DNA from: CADEED01 sp043747835 | Lineage (GTDB): Bacteria; Pseudomonadota; Gammaproteobacteria; Steroidobacterales; Steroidobacteraceae | Direction of reading: 5' to 3' | DNA length: 64,000 nt | NCBI GenBank assembly: GCA_043747835.1 | Contig: JAYTOK010000135.1 | Location: forward strand, 55,576 to 119,575 | Shown: piece by piece, positions 16,141-24,070 of the stretch | Layout: each line of letters starts with the position of its first letter | Position numbering within the stretch: the first letter of the stretch is position 1 | Translations under genes and position numbers: made by a program | Notes under the pieces: model-generated | What the model saw: only the letters and a program-made list of their open reading frames with translations | Told to the model about the DNA's origin: nothing | Database searches by the model: none

Positions 16141-16168
16141 GTCGACGACTGAGTTCCGGAGAATCCGC

Positions 16169-16951
16169 ATGCTCGAAATAATCGACCACCCGCTCACTCC
16201 CGACGGATCGCTCGACGGCGGGCGGATTCGCGAGTTGAAGATCGCGCGACCGCCCGTCAACGCGTTGAACCTGGAGCTGCTGCGCAAGATCGTCGAGGCC
16301 GTGCAGGGCGCCACGCCGGCGTCGGCGCTCGTGATCACCGGCCAGCCCGGCGTGTTCTCGGCGGGGCTCGACGTGCGCGGCATGCTGGAGCTCGATCGCG
16401 ACGGCGTCGCGGCGACGTTCGTCGAGCTGTGGCGCGCGGGTCGCGCCATCGCCTGCTCGCCGATTCCTGTCGTGTTCGGACTCACGGGCCATTCGCCGGC
16501 GGGCGGCACGGTGCTCGCCATCTACGGTGACTACCGCATCCTCGCGAGCGGCGAGTACCGCATGGGTCTCAACGAAGTACAGGTGGGACTGTTTCCGGGT
16601 CCCGTGATTCACGGCGCGTTCCGGCGCCTCGTCGGCGGGCATGCCGCGCAGTTGCTCACGCGTGGAGCGCTCATCGATCCCGCGACTGCGTTGCGTGTCG
16701 GCCTCGTCGACGAGCTCTGCGAACCCGCGCGCGTCGCGGTTCGCGCGCTGGAGCTGGCGCGGGAGATGAGCGCGTCGCCGCGCGAGGCGATGGTGAAGAC
16801 GCGGGAGATGGTCCGCCGCGACCTCGTCGAGTTGTTCGGCAACCCGAGCCACGCGATGCTCGCGGAGCGGGAGTTCGGGGCGATGGCGGTGGAGAAGTGG
16901 CTGGTGCCCGCGACGCAGGAGCGACTGCGCAAGGTCTTCGCCAAGAAATAA
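16169..16951 (+). CDS. Enoyl-CoA hydratase/isomerase family protein
   Basis: The 260-aa crotonase-fold protein starts at ATG 16169, preceded by GGAGA at 16158-16162; an open frame further upstream is a shadow of truD. The first oxyanion-hole region reads GVFSAGLDVRGML and the second GHSPAGGTVLAIYGDYRI, near residues 66 and 109. The position where hydratases carry a catalytic Glu falls in MGLNEVQVGLFP, as in Delta3,Delta2-enoyl-CoA isomerases. Fatty-acid beta-oxidation or another CoA-thioester isomerisation is likely, but the substrate cannot be told from sequence. Its stop codon lies inside a long palindrome shared with the convergent smr-like gene. Confidence 0.85.
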   Translation: MLEIIDHPLTPDGSLDGGRIRELKIARPPVNALNLELLRKIVEAVQGATPASALVITGQPGVFSAGLDVRGMLELDRDGVAATFVELWRAGRAIACSPIPVVFGLTGHSPAGGTVLAIYGDYRILASGEYRMGLNEVQVGLFPGPVIHGAFRRLVGGHAAQLLTRGALIDPATALRVGLVDELCEPARVAVRALELAREMSASPREAMVKTREMVRRDLVELFGNPSHAMLAEREFGAMAVEKWLVPATQERLRKVFAKK

Positions 16952-16999
16952 AGGGGACAGATCTATTTTCCCGGAAAATAGATCTGTCCCCTTTATTTC
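16945..16999. repeat. Perfect 27-bp-arm palindrome at a convergent gene end (copy 1)
   Basis: Arms 16945-16971 and 16973-16999 pair perfectly around a single central base at 16972. The arm contains TAAAGGGGACAGATCTATTT. It includes the stop codons of the plus-strand enoyl-CoA hydratase gene (16949-16951) and the minus-strand Smr gene (16993-16995). It is likely to act as a bidirectional transcript end. A second copy with the same 20-bp core lies at 46805-46855. Confidence 0.85.
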
Positions 17000-17544
17000 A
17001 GCAGCACGTTGATCGCCCCGGTGCCGCCGTCAACGCGCCGTGCCGACGTGAACGCCAGCACGGGCGCGGTCTTGCGCAGGATCATGTTCACCGCGGTCTT
17101 GATCACCGGACCTCTCGGTCCCGACCCCTTGCCCTTGCCGTGGATCACTCGCACGCAGCGCAGTTTCCGCGCGAGCGATTCGGCGAGGAACTCGCGCAAC
17201 GCCTGCTTCGCCTCATCGACGCGCAACCCGTGCAGGTCGCAGACGGATTCGATGCGGTACTCACCGCGCTTGAGTTTGCGCAGGACGCTGGTCTGCACGC
17301 CCTCGCGGTGGAACGCGATCTCGTCGCCGGAATCCTTGATCTCGCCGTCGTCCAATCCCTGAAGACTTTCGACCAGGACCATCGCCCGGTCCGCCGCCGT
17401 GAACGTGGCGCGCGCCGGTGGTTTGCGTTTCTCGACGGCTGCACGCGAGCGGTGCGCGATCGGCTTCACGCCGCGCATCGCCTCGCGAAACAGTTCGGAA
17501 TCCTCGCTGCGTTTGCCGCTCAAGCTACCTCCGCAGGGTCGCAT
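16993..17544 (-). CDS. Smr/MutS2-type endonuclease domain protein (SmrA/SmrB-like)
   Basis: The 183-aa protein has an N-terminal basic region and a C-terminal Smr domain from about residue 98. DLHG is at 103-106 (CDLHGLRVDEAKQALREFL) and HGKG at 135-138 (VRVIHGKGKGSG), the two hallmark motifs. Stand-alone Smr proteins are nucleases; SmrB cleaves mRNA at collided ribosomes in E. coli. The start is set at 17544, only 18 bp from the divergent surE start. The open frame continues upstream but only as a shadow of surE. A later Met (residue 23) is a possible alternative start. The gene ends inside the palindrome. Confidence 0.88.
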   Translation of the reverse strand: MRPCGGSLSGKRSEDSELFREAMRGVKPIAHRSRAAVEKRKPPARATFTAADRAMVLVESLQGLDDGEIKDSGDEIAFHREGVQTSVLRKLKRGEYRIESVCDLHGLRVDEAKQALREFLAESLARKLRCVRVIHGKGKGSGPRGPVIKTAVNMILRKTAPVLAFTSARRVDGGTGAINVLLK

Positions 17545-17562
17545 TGAGTATATTGCGCGCCG

Positions 17563-18336
17563 GTGCGAATCCTCATCTCCAATGACGATGGCTACCGCGC
17601 CCGCGGCATCGTCGCCTTGCGCGAAGCGCTCGAGGGTCTCGGCGATCTCACCGTGGTCGCGCCCGATCGCAACCGCAGCGGCGCCAGCAATTCCCTCACG
17701 CTCGACGTGCCTCTGCGCGTCGGCAAGGCCGAAGCGGACGTTTACTACGTGCTCGGAACGCCCACCGACTGCGTGCACCTCGCGGTCTCGGGATTGTTTC
17801 CTTTCGAGCCTGACATGGTCGTCTCCGGCATCAACGATGGCTCGAACATGGGCGACCATGTTTTGTATTCCGGCACGGTTGCCGCCGCGACAGAGGGCCG
17901 TTTCCTCGGCAAGCCCGCGGTCGCCGTCTCGCTCAACACCGATGGCAGTCGCGGCGATGCGAAGCGTCACTTCGAAACCGGCGCGCACTACGCGCGCGTC
18001 ATCGTCGAACGCCTGCTCTCGACGCCGCTCGTCGTCACGATGGGCCGCGCGACCATCCTCAACGTCAATGTGCCGAACCTGCCGCTCGAGGAAGTGAAGG
18101 GCATTCAGGTCACGCGCCTCGGCAACCACAACCGTTCGGGCGCCGTGATCAAGGCGGAAGATCCTCGCGGACTGCCGGTGTACTGGGTGGGTCCTTCGGG
18201 CGCGCGCCAGGACGACGGACCCGGCACCGATTTCCACGCCGTGACGGAAGGCTACGTCTCCGTGACGCCGCTCACGATCGACCTCACCAATCACGGCGCG
18301 CTCGACACCGTGCGCAACTGGGTGGGTTCGGGGTGA
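17563..18336 (+). CDS. surE: 5'/3'-nucleotidase SurE
   Basis: SurE dephosphorylates nucleoside monophosphates and is linked to stationary-phase survival together with Pcm. The N-terminal ILISNDDGYRARGI carries the metal-binding Asp pair (D8, D9), and VVAPDRNRSGASNSLT, YYVLGTPTDCVHLA and VSGINDGSNMGDHVLYSGTVAAA are diagnostic. The length of 257 aa is normal. The start is GTG at 17563 with no Shine-Dalgarno sequence; a TATATT at 17549-17554 is close enough that the mRNA could be leaderless. The stop overlaps the pcm start. Confidence 0.96.
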   Translation: MRILISNDDGYRARGIVALREALEGLGDLTVVAPDRNRSGASNSLTLDVPLRVGKAEADVYYVLGTPTDCVHLAVSGLFPFEPDMVVSGINDGSNMGDHVLYSGTVAAATEGRFLGKPAVAVSLNTDGSRGDAKRHFETGAHYARVIVERLLSTPLVVTMGRATILNVNVPNLPLEEVKGIQVTRLGNHNRSGAVIKAEDPRGLPVYWVGPSGARQDDGPGTDFHAVTEGYVSVTPLTIDLTNHGALDTVRNWVGSG

Positions 18337-19001
18337 TGGCGACCCAGCGCCTCGCTGGCATCGGCATGACGTCCGCACGCACGCGCGACCGGCTCATCCA
18401 GCGGCTGCAGGAGCAGGGCATCACGAACCTCACGGTGCTCGACCGCATCCGCAACGTGCCGCGCCACATCTTCGTCGACGAAGCGCTGTCGTCACGCGCC
18501 TACGAAGACACCGCGCTGCCGATCGGATTCAGCCAAACAATCTCGCAACCCTACATCGTCGCGCGCATGACCGAGGCGTTGCTCGAGGGTGGCCGCAAGA
18601 TCGGCAAGGTTCTGGAAGTCGGCACAGGTTGTGGGTACCAGACCGCGGTGCTCGCGCCGCTCGTGAAGAAGATCTACTCGATCGAGCGCATCGCGCCGCT
18701 CGCGAAGCGCGCCAAGGCGACGCTGAAAGAGCTCGGCGTGAAGAATGTGATGCTCAAGCATGGCGACGGCACCGTCGGTTGGCGCTCGCAGAAGCCCTTC
18801 GATGGAATTCTCGTGGCCGCAGCGCCGCTTGCGGTGCCGGAGGCGCTGTTCGCGCAGCTCGGCAATCGTGGCCGACTCATCGTCCCGGTGGGTCCCGAAG
18901 GCGCACAGCAGCTGATTCGCTTCACCCGTCGCGACGAACACATCGAACGCGAAGTGCTCGGCAACGTGGCCTTCGTGCCCATGCTCGGCGGCATGGCCTG
19001 A
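18333..19001 (+). CDS. pcm: Protein-L-isoaspartate O-methyltransferase
   Basis: Pcm methylates isoaspartyl residues of aged proteins with SAM so that they can revert to Asp. Family motifs are present: SQTISQPYIVARMTEAL at 67-83 and the SAM-binding VLEVGTGCGYQTAVL from residue 93, followed by YSIERIAPL. The length of 222 aa is normal. GTG at 18333 or ATG at 18336 may be the start; both overlap the surE stop and show coupling. The neighbouring nlpD-rpoS genes usual in enterics are absent here; a long non-coding stretch follows instead. Confidence 0.95.
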   Translation: MMATQRLAGIGMTSARTRDRLIQRLQEQGITNLTVLDRIRNVPRHIFVDEALSSRAYEDTALPIGFSQTISQPYIVARMTEALLEGGRKIGKVLEVGTGCGYQTAVLAPLVKKIYSIERIAPLAKRAKATLKELGVKNVMLKHGDGTVGWRSQKPFDGILVAAAPLAVPEALFAQLGNRGRLIVPVGPEGAQQLIRFTRRDEHIEREVLGNVAFVPMLGGMA

Positions 19002-19370
19002 ACGCTGCTGCGGCACGGAATTCGAGTAATTTCTCGCTTTTAGAAGCCCGTCTAAGCCTTTGTTTCTAAAAACCCTTGTTAGGCCGAAATCGGCTGGCTT
19101 TGTTGGGCATATCCCGGCGGGCTTGTCAGTCGGGATTTAACATGTTTTGATGTCGCCGCTTGCCGACATGGCCCCTCGTAATGGTTTAGAGGGGTTCCGC
19201 ATGAAGGCACAGGGGAGAACGGGGAAGTCGCGGTAACAAGAAGAACACGCCGAACAGAAGAAAAAGAAATTCATCGCCAGTAATTCGAGTCTGTCAGCTT
19301 CGAACCATTGGCCTCGCTAAACAACTTTCTCCCCCTGTGCTTTCACTCGGAACCCTTCGCGGCCGCAGTG
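19002..19370. other. Hairpin-rich non-coding region between pcm and the Mth938-like gene
   Basis: No convincing gene is present in these 369 bases. Several inverted repeats follow one another: TTTTAGAA 19038-19045 with 19064-19071; GCCG/CGGC at 19083-19094; ATCCCG 19111-19116 with 19131-19136; ATGTCG 19150-19155 with 19164-19169; CCCCTC 19172-19177 with 19189-19194. A longer-range pair joins GCACAGGGGAGA at 19207-19218 with 19328-19340 (one bulged base). The region could be a structured RNA or a leader. An open frame from ATG 19201 is broken by TAA at 19234 and then stays open to 19320. Confidence 0.4.
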
Positions 19371-19742
19371 TCAGCCGGGTAGCAAAATCGCCGCCAGCAC
19401 GCGCCGCTCCTCGCCGACCAGTACGTTATATGTCCGGCAGGCGGCGCCGATCTCCATCACCTCGATCCCTATCTTCCGCGTCGCGAACTCCGCGCGCAGC
19501 GCCGCGCGCGGGAATCGTTGCCGTTCGCCAGTCGCCAGAATGACGACTTCGGGTTGGAGGTCGAACAGGGGAGTCAGGTGTTCGAGGCCGAGTTCCTCGA
19601 CATTGCGGGGCTGCCACGCCGCGAGGGCAAGCGCGCTCACGATGCAACTCGAGCGGATCTCGCGGTCGCCCACGGCAACGAAGCCCGGGCCGTAACGGCG
19701 GATCAAGTTGAGGCCTTCGGGATGCTGCTGAGTGAACTTCAT
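19371..19742 (-). CDS. Mth938-like domain (DUF498) protein
   Basis: The 123-aa protein fits the small Mth938/NDUFAF3-like fold: an opening GLNLIRRYGPGFVAVGDREI strand pair, then PEVVILATGERQRFP and a closing GIEVMEIGAACRTYNVLVGE. The family is widespread and its mitochondrial homologue NDUFAF3 is a complex I assembly factor; the bacterial role is not settled. It is transcribed away from the rpfE-like gene, with 20 bp between their starts. No membrane segment is visible. Confidence 0.82.
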   Translation of the reverse strand: MKFTQQHPEGLNLIRRYGPGFVAVGDREIRSSCIVSALALAAWQPRNVEELGLEHLTPLFDLQPEVVILATGERQRFPRAALRAEFATRKIGIEVMEIGAACRTYNVLVGEERRVLAAILLPG

Positions 19743-19762
19743 CCGTTCGATACGATACCGGC

Positions 19763-20749
19763 ATGCGCCGCCTCACGCTGATTCTTTCCGATCTCTATTT
19801 GCCGGAGGAAGAAGCGCACGATGTCGTTCCGATGCCGAATCTCGAATGGCTGCTGCGCTTCGCGAATGGGCGGCAATCCATCACGGACTGGCGGACGTGG
19901 CTCGCGTCGGAGCTGGGCTACGTCGCCGGCGAGATAATTCCCTTCGCGAGTTTCTCCGGGCCGCGCGACGCCTGGTTCGCGACACCGGTGCACCTCTTCG
20001 CTGCGCTCGACCACGTGCGGCTCGATGCGCGCGGTCTGCTGACGCTCGCATCCGATGAGCGCGGTGCCTGGTGCGCGGCGTTCGCACGCACCTTCGGTCC
20101 CCAATACGTGTTGCACGACGATGGCGTGCGCGGATTTTTTCTGACGGGGCTCGCGCCCGCGAACGTGCGCACGGCTGATCCCGCGCGCCTGCTCGGCGCC
20201 GACATCGCAGCGGATATTCCCCGGGCTGCCGAAGCCGGCGAGTTGCGCCGCCTCGGCGCCGAGATCGAGATGTGGTTGCACGCCGAGCCGCTCAACGGCG
20301 CGCGCACGCGGCGCGGCGAGCGACCGGTGTCCGCGCTCTGGCTCTGGGGCGGAGGAGTGACGCCGTCCCGAGAGACGGCAAAGCCGCGACAGAGCGATGT
20401 CGGGTTCGTGGGTGACGATGCCTTCGTCGCCGCACTGGCGCGCGACGCCGGCCAATCGATGCGCGCGGCTTCACTGGATGGCTCGGAGTTCGGCGAAAAC
20501 GCTTCGCTTCCCGCTCATGGGGTCGTCGTGCTCGCGCCGATGAGTGGTGAACCACGCCAGTCGCTCGCCGATGTCGATTGCCTCTGGCTCGGCGCCGCGC
20601 GCCGAAGTCTCGAAAGAGGGGCGTTGGTCGAAGTGGTGGCCAACGACTCGGTGGTCCGTGTGTCCGGACGACCGTCATGGCGAATCTGGCGGCGCCGCTC
20701 CGGTTGGGCCAAGGGTCTCGCGCGCCCGCCACGCGATGTGAAGGCATAA
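19763..20749 (+). CDS. RpfE-like / phosphoglycerate-mutase-annotated protein next to recJ
   Basis: The 328-aa protein starts RRLTLILSDLYLPEEEA and contains PMPNLEWLLRFANG and SALWLWGGG. These features are shared with proteins annotated as RpfE or as cofactor-independent phosphoglycerate mutase-like, found directly upstream of recJ in xanthomonads. The Asp in SDLYLP resembles the metal-binding start of alkaline-phosphatase superfamily proteins, but I see no clear Ser/Thr nucleophile motif, so catalysis is doubtful. The start at 19763 lies 20 bp from the divergent Mth938-like gene. recJ begins 10 bp downstream. I assign the family mainly on these motifs and the synteny. Confidence 0.72.
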   Translation: MRRLTLILSDLYLPEEEAHDVVPMPNLEWLLRFANGRQSITDWRTWLASELGYVAGEIIPFASFSGPRDAWFATPVHLFAALDHVRLDARGLLTLASDERGAWCAAFARTFGPQYVLHDDGVRGFFLTGLAPANVRTADPARLLGADIAADIPRAAEAGELRRLGAEIEMWLHAEPLNGARTRRGERPVSALWLWGGGVTPSRETAKPRQSDVGFVGDDAFVAALARDAGQSMRAASLDGSEFGENASLPAHGVVVLAPMSGEPRQSLADVDCLWLGAARRSLERGALVEVVANDSVVRVSGRPSWRIWRRRSGWAKGLARPPRDVKA

Positions 20750-20759
20750 TCGCGCCCGC

Positions 20760-22469
20760 ATGGAACTCGTCATCGAACGCCGCGCCGTTTCCGGGAACAC
20801 CGTTCTCGACGCGCGTCTGCATCCGGTCCTGCGACGCGCGTACGCGGCGCGCGGGGTGCTGGCCGACGCGGATCTGTCGCTGACGCTCGATCGCCTCGCG
20901 CCGGTGAGCACGCTCGAGAGCGTGGACGCCGCGGTCGCGCTGATCCTCGAGCATCGCGAGCGCCGCATTCTCGTCATCGGCGATTTCGACGCCGATGGCG
21001 CGACGAGCACCGCGCTCATCGTGCGCTGTCTGCGCGCGTGGGGATTCGCGAACGTCGACTTCCTCGTGCCCAATCGATTCGAGTTCGGGTACGGCCTCAC
21101 GCCCGAGATCGTGGGGCTCGCCCTCGAACGCGCGCCCTCGCTGATCGTCACCGTCGACAACGGGATCTCGAGCATCGCCGGCGTCGCGGCCGCCCGTGCG
21201 CGCGGCATCGACGTTCTCGTCACGGACCACCATCTGCCGGGCGCGACGCTGCCGGACGCGCAGGTCATCGTGAATCCGAACCTGCCCGGCAGCCGTTTCG
21301 TGTCGCGCGCGCTCGCGGGCGTCGGCGTCGCGTTCTACGTGATGGCGGCTGTGCGGCGCGAGCTCGACGTTCGCGGCACGGTCGTGATGCCGCCCGTCAC
21401 CGATTTTCTCGATCTCGTGGCGCTCGGCACGGTCGCCGATCTCGTGCCGCTCGACGCGAACAACCGCGTGCTGGTGGCGCAGGGCATACGCCGCATCCGC
21501 GCCGGTCGTGCCGTGCCCGGCATCCGCGCGCTGCTGCAGATCGCGAACCGCAGCGTTCCGTCGCTGACGTCCGCGGATCTGGGATTCGCGATCGGTCCGC
21601 GTCTGAACGCGGCCGGCCGGCTCGACGACATGTCCATCGGCATCCGCTGTCTGCTCGCCGACACTGACAGCGAGGCGCTAGCACTCGCGTCGCGGCTCGA
21701 CGCGCTGAACGTCGAGCGGCGCGAGATCGAAACGCGAATGCAGGTCGACGCGCTCGCGGCGATCCAGTCGCTGCGCGACCCGGACATCAGCGCCGCTCGT
21801 CGAGGCGTCTGTCTGTTCGATGAGGGCTGGCACCAGGGCGTCGTCGGCCTGGTCGCGAGCCGCATCAAGGATCGCGTGCGCCGGCCGGTGATCGCGTTCG
21901 CGCGCGCGGGCGACGGTAGTTTGAGAGGCTCGGCGCGCTCCGTGCCCGGCATCCACATTCGCGACGTGCTCGACGCCGTCGCCTCGCGACATCCCGAACT
22001 CATCAGCCGCTTCGGCGGCCACGCGATGGCGGCCGGGCTGTCGCTGGAGGAGCGTCACCTCGATGCGTTTTCGCGCGCGTTCGACGCGGAAGTCGCGCGC
22101 TGGACGGATCCGTCGATTCCCTCCAACCGCGTCGAGACCGACGGCGAGCTCGCGAACGAGGAAATCGCGCTCGAAACGGCGCAGGCGCTGCGCGACGGCG
22201 GGCCTTGGGGACAGGCGTTTCCGGAGCCTTGCTTCGACGGCGTGTTCGCGGTGAAGAACGCGCGCGTGATTGGCGAGAAGCACCTCAAGATGTGGGTGAC
22301 GACGCACGATGCGGCACGCTCATTCGATGCGATCGCGTTCAACTTCAAGGGTGCGGACGAGAAGCCGGCCTTGCCCGAAGGGGACGTGCGGCTCGTCTAC
22401 CGGCTGGACATCAACGAATACAAGGGCGAGCGGCGTCTGCAACTGCTCGTGGATCACGTGCTTCCATGA
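20760..22469 (+). CDS. recJ: Single-stranded-DNA-specific exonuclease RecJ
   Basis: RecJ is the 5'-3' ssDNA exonuclease of the RecFOR and mismatch repair pathways. The DHH phosphoesterase motifs are intact: VIGDFDADGATSTA (D75, D77, D79), TVDNGISS at 131-138, and VTDHHLPG with D156-H157-H158. In the DHHA1 part, GRLDDMSIGIRCLL and the Gly-rich RFGGHAMAAGLSL are present. The length of 569 aa is normal. It lies between the rpfE-like gene and an acetyltransferase gene that overlaps its stop by ATGA. Confidence 0.97.
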   Translation: MELVIERRAVSGNTVLDARLHPVLRRAYAARGVLADADLSLTLDRLAPVSTLESVDAAVALILEHRERRILVIGDFDADGATSTALIVRCLRAWGFANVDFLVPNRFEFGYGLTPEIVGLALERAPSLIVTVDNGISSIAGVAAARARGIDVLVTDHHLPGATLPDAQVIVNPNLPGSRFVSRALAGVGVAFYVMAAVRRELDVRGTVVMPPVTDFLDLVALGTVADLVPLDANNRVLVAQGIRRIRAGRAVPGIRALLQIANRSVPSLTSADLGFAIGPRLNAAGRLDDMSIGIRCLLADTDSEALALASRLDALNVERREIETRMQVDALAAIQSLRDPDISAARRGVCLFDEGWHQGVVGLVASRIKDRVRRPVIAFARAGDGSLRGSARSVPGIHIRDVLDAVASRHPELISRFGGHAMAAGLSLEERHLDAFSRAFDAEVARWTDPSIPSNRVETDGELANEEIALETAQALRDGGPWGQAFPEPCFDGVFAVKNARVIGEKHLKMWVTTHDAARSFDAIAFNFKGADEKPALPEGDVRLVYRLDINEYKGERRLQLLVDHVLP

Positions 22470-22939
22470 GACACGGCGTCGCCGCTAACTACCGAATCCG
22501 CGAAGCGAGCCCGCTCGATCCGCCCGTGCGCGCGCTGATCGCCGAGCTCGATTCCTTCAATTCCTCGCTGTATCCCGCCGAGAGCAACCACTTCGATCCG
22601 CCCGAACAACTCGCCGCTTCGCGCTCGATTTTTCTGGTCGCGGAGCGCGACGGGCAGATCGTGGGATGCGGGGCCGCCAAGCACTGCGGCGAATGGGCGG
22701 AGGTCAAGCGCATGTTCCTCAAACCCTCCGCGCGCGGCGCCGGGTTGGCGACGATCATGCTCGACCGCCTCATCGACTGGGCGCGCACGGAAGGCCTCAC
22801 CGTCGTCCGGCTCGAGACGGGCGACAAGAGCGAGGGCGCGCTCAAATTCTACCGGCGTGCGGGTTTCCACGAGATCCCGGCGTTTCCGCCGTACAAGCCC
22901 GACCCTTTGTCGATATTCATGGAGCGCGGGCTCAGGTAG
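22466..22939 (+). CDS. GNAT-family N-acetyltransferase
   Basis: The 157-aa protein has the GNAT core: IFLVAERDGQIVGCGAA (beta strands), a VKRMFLKPSARGAGLATIML segment that includes the acetyl-CoA-binding R-G-x-G/A loop, and LETGDKSEGALKFYRRAGFHEIPAF at the end. The chosen ATG at 22466 overlaps the recJ stop; a longer upstream frame is a recJ shadow. The substrate is unknown. prfB starts 29 bp downstream, so the gene probably belongs to the recJ-prfB-lysS transcript. Confidence 0.88.
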   Translation: MRHGVAANYRIREASPLDPPVRALIAELDSFNSSLYPAESNHFDPPEQLAASRSIFLVAERDGQIVGCGAAKHCGEWAEVKRMFLKPSARGAGLATIMLDRLIDWARTEGLTVVRLETGDKSEGALKFYRRAGFHEIPAFPPYKPDPLSIFMERGLR

Positions 22940-22968
22940 CATTCGCGCCCGCCTTTCCTGGATTGCCA

Positions 22969-24070
22969 ATGCCTCTCGAACTCGGCCAACTGAAGCGTCA
23001 ACTCAAAGACCTGGAGGAGCGAATGAACTCCTTGAGGGGGTTTCTTTGAGTACGACCATAAGAAAGAACGTCTAGAAGAAGTCAGCCGGGAACTCGAAGA
23101 TCCCGGTGTCTGGCAGAAACCCGAGAAAGCGCAGGAGCTCGGCAAGGAGCGCGCGCGGCTCACCACCGATCTTGCCGCCATGGACAAGGGCACGGGCGCC
23201 ATCACTTCCACCGCGGAACTCCTCGAACTCGCCGAAAGCGAGGACGACGAAGGCATGGTGCGCGAGATCGAGCGCGACGCGGCGCGTCTCGAGACGGATG
23301 TGCGCAAGCTCGAATTCAAGCGCATGTTCCGGGGCGAGATGGACTCGCACAACGCATTCCTCGACATCCAGGCAGGCGCGGGTGGCACCGAGGCGCAGGA
23401 CTGGGCGCAGATGATGCTGCGCATGTATCTGAAATGGGCGGCTTCACGTGGCTTCGACGCCGAAGTGATCGACTCGCAGGCGGGCGAAGTGGCCGGCATG
23501 AAGAGCGCAACCGTCGAGATCAAGGGCGAATACGCGTACGGGTGGCTGCGCACCGAGACCGGCGTGCACCGCCTCGTTCGAAAGTCACCGTTCGATTCCG
23601 GCAATCGAAGACACACGTCCTTCGCGTCCGTGTTCGTATCGCCCGAAGTCGACGACGACATCAAGGTCGATCTCAATCCCGCCGACATCAGCATGGACGT
23701 GTACCGCTCCAGCGGCGCCGGCGGGCAACACGTGAACAAGACCGAATCCGCGGTGCGTCTCACGCACGGACCGTCGGGCATCGTCGTCGCGTGCCAGAAC
23801 GAGCGTTCGCAGCACAAGAACCGCGCGACCGCGATGAAGATGTTGAAGGCCAAGCTCTATGAGCTGGAAGTCAACAAGCGCAATGCCGCGTCGAAGGTTC
23901 TGGAAGACTCCAAGAGCGACGTGAGCTGGGGTAACCAGATCCGCTCTTACGTGCTCGACCAGTCGCGCATCAAGGATCTGCGCACCGACGTCGAAATCGG
24001 CGATACCAACAAGGTGCTCGACGGGCACCTCGATCCGTTCATGGAAGCATCGTTGAAGGCGGGACTGTGA
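22969..24070 (+). CDS. prfB: Peptide chain release factor 2 (programmed +1 frameshift)
   Basis: RF2 reads UGA and UAA stop codons. Translation starts at ATG 22969, runs 26 codons to an in-frame TGA at 23047-23049 and continues in the +1 frame from 23048 (Glu-Tyr-Asp...), giving 366 aa. The stop-recognition tripeptide SPF is at about residues 206-208 and the catalytic GGQ at 251-253, essentially the E. coli positions. It is followed by lysS with a GTG overlapping the stop, as in E. coli. The frameshift means that a naive gene caller would miss the first 26 codons or start at an internal Met. Confidence 0.97.
23035..23050 (+). promoter_or_regulatory. prfB autoregulatory +1 frameshift site
   Basis: An internal Shine-Dalgarno-like AGGGGG at 23035-23040 is followed by TTT, the slippery CTT at 23044-23046 and TGA at 23047-23049. 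The spacing equals that of the classic RF2 site (AGGGGG-3 nt-CTT-TGA). Low RF2 lets the ribosome pause at UGA and slip forward, which restores RF2 synthesis. The base after the stop is G rather than the usual C. Confidence 0.95.

Noticed and set aside
17545..18378. Upstream extension of the Smr-domain frame on the minus strand
   Set aside because: It runs antisense through surE; the Smr protein is complete from 17544.
19337..19543. 68-codon plus-strand frame after the structured region
   Set aside because: Lies antisense to the Mth938-like gene, Arg/Ser-rich, and lacks a ribosome-binding site.
22205..22216. GGGGACAGG inside recJ as another copy of the palindrome family
   Set aside because: Only the short word matches; there is no inverted partner and it is within coding sequence.
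23180..24070. prfB starting at the internal ATG 23180
   Set aside because: The true gene starts at 22969 and reaches this frame by the programmed +1 shift; starting here would lose most of the N-terminal domain.
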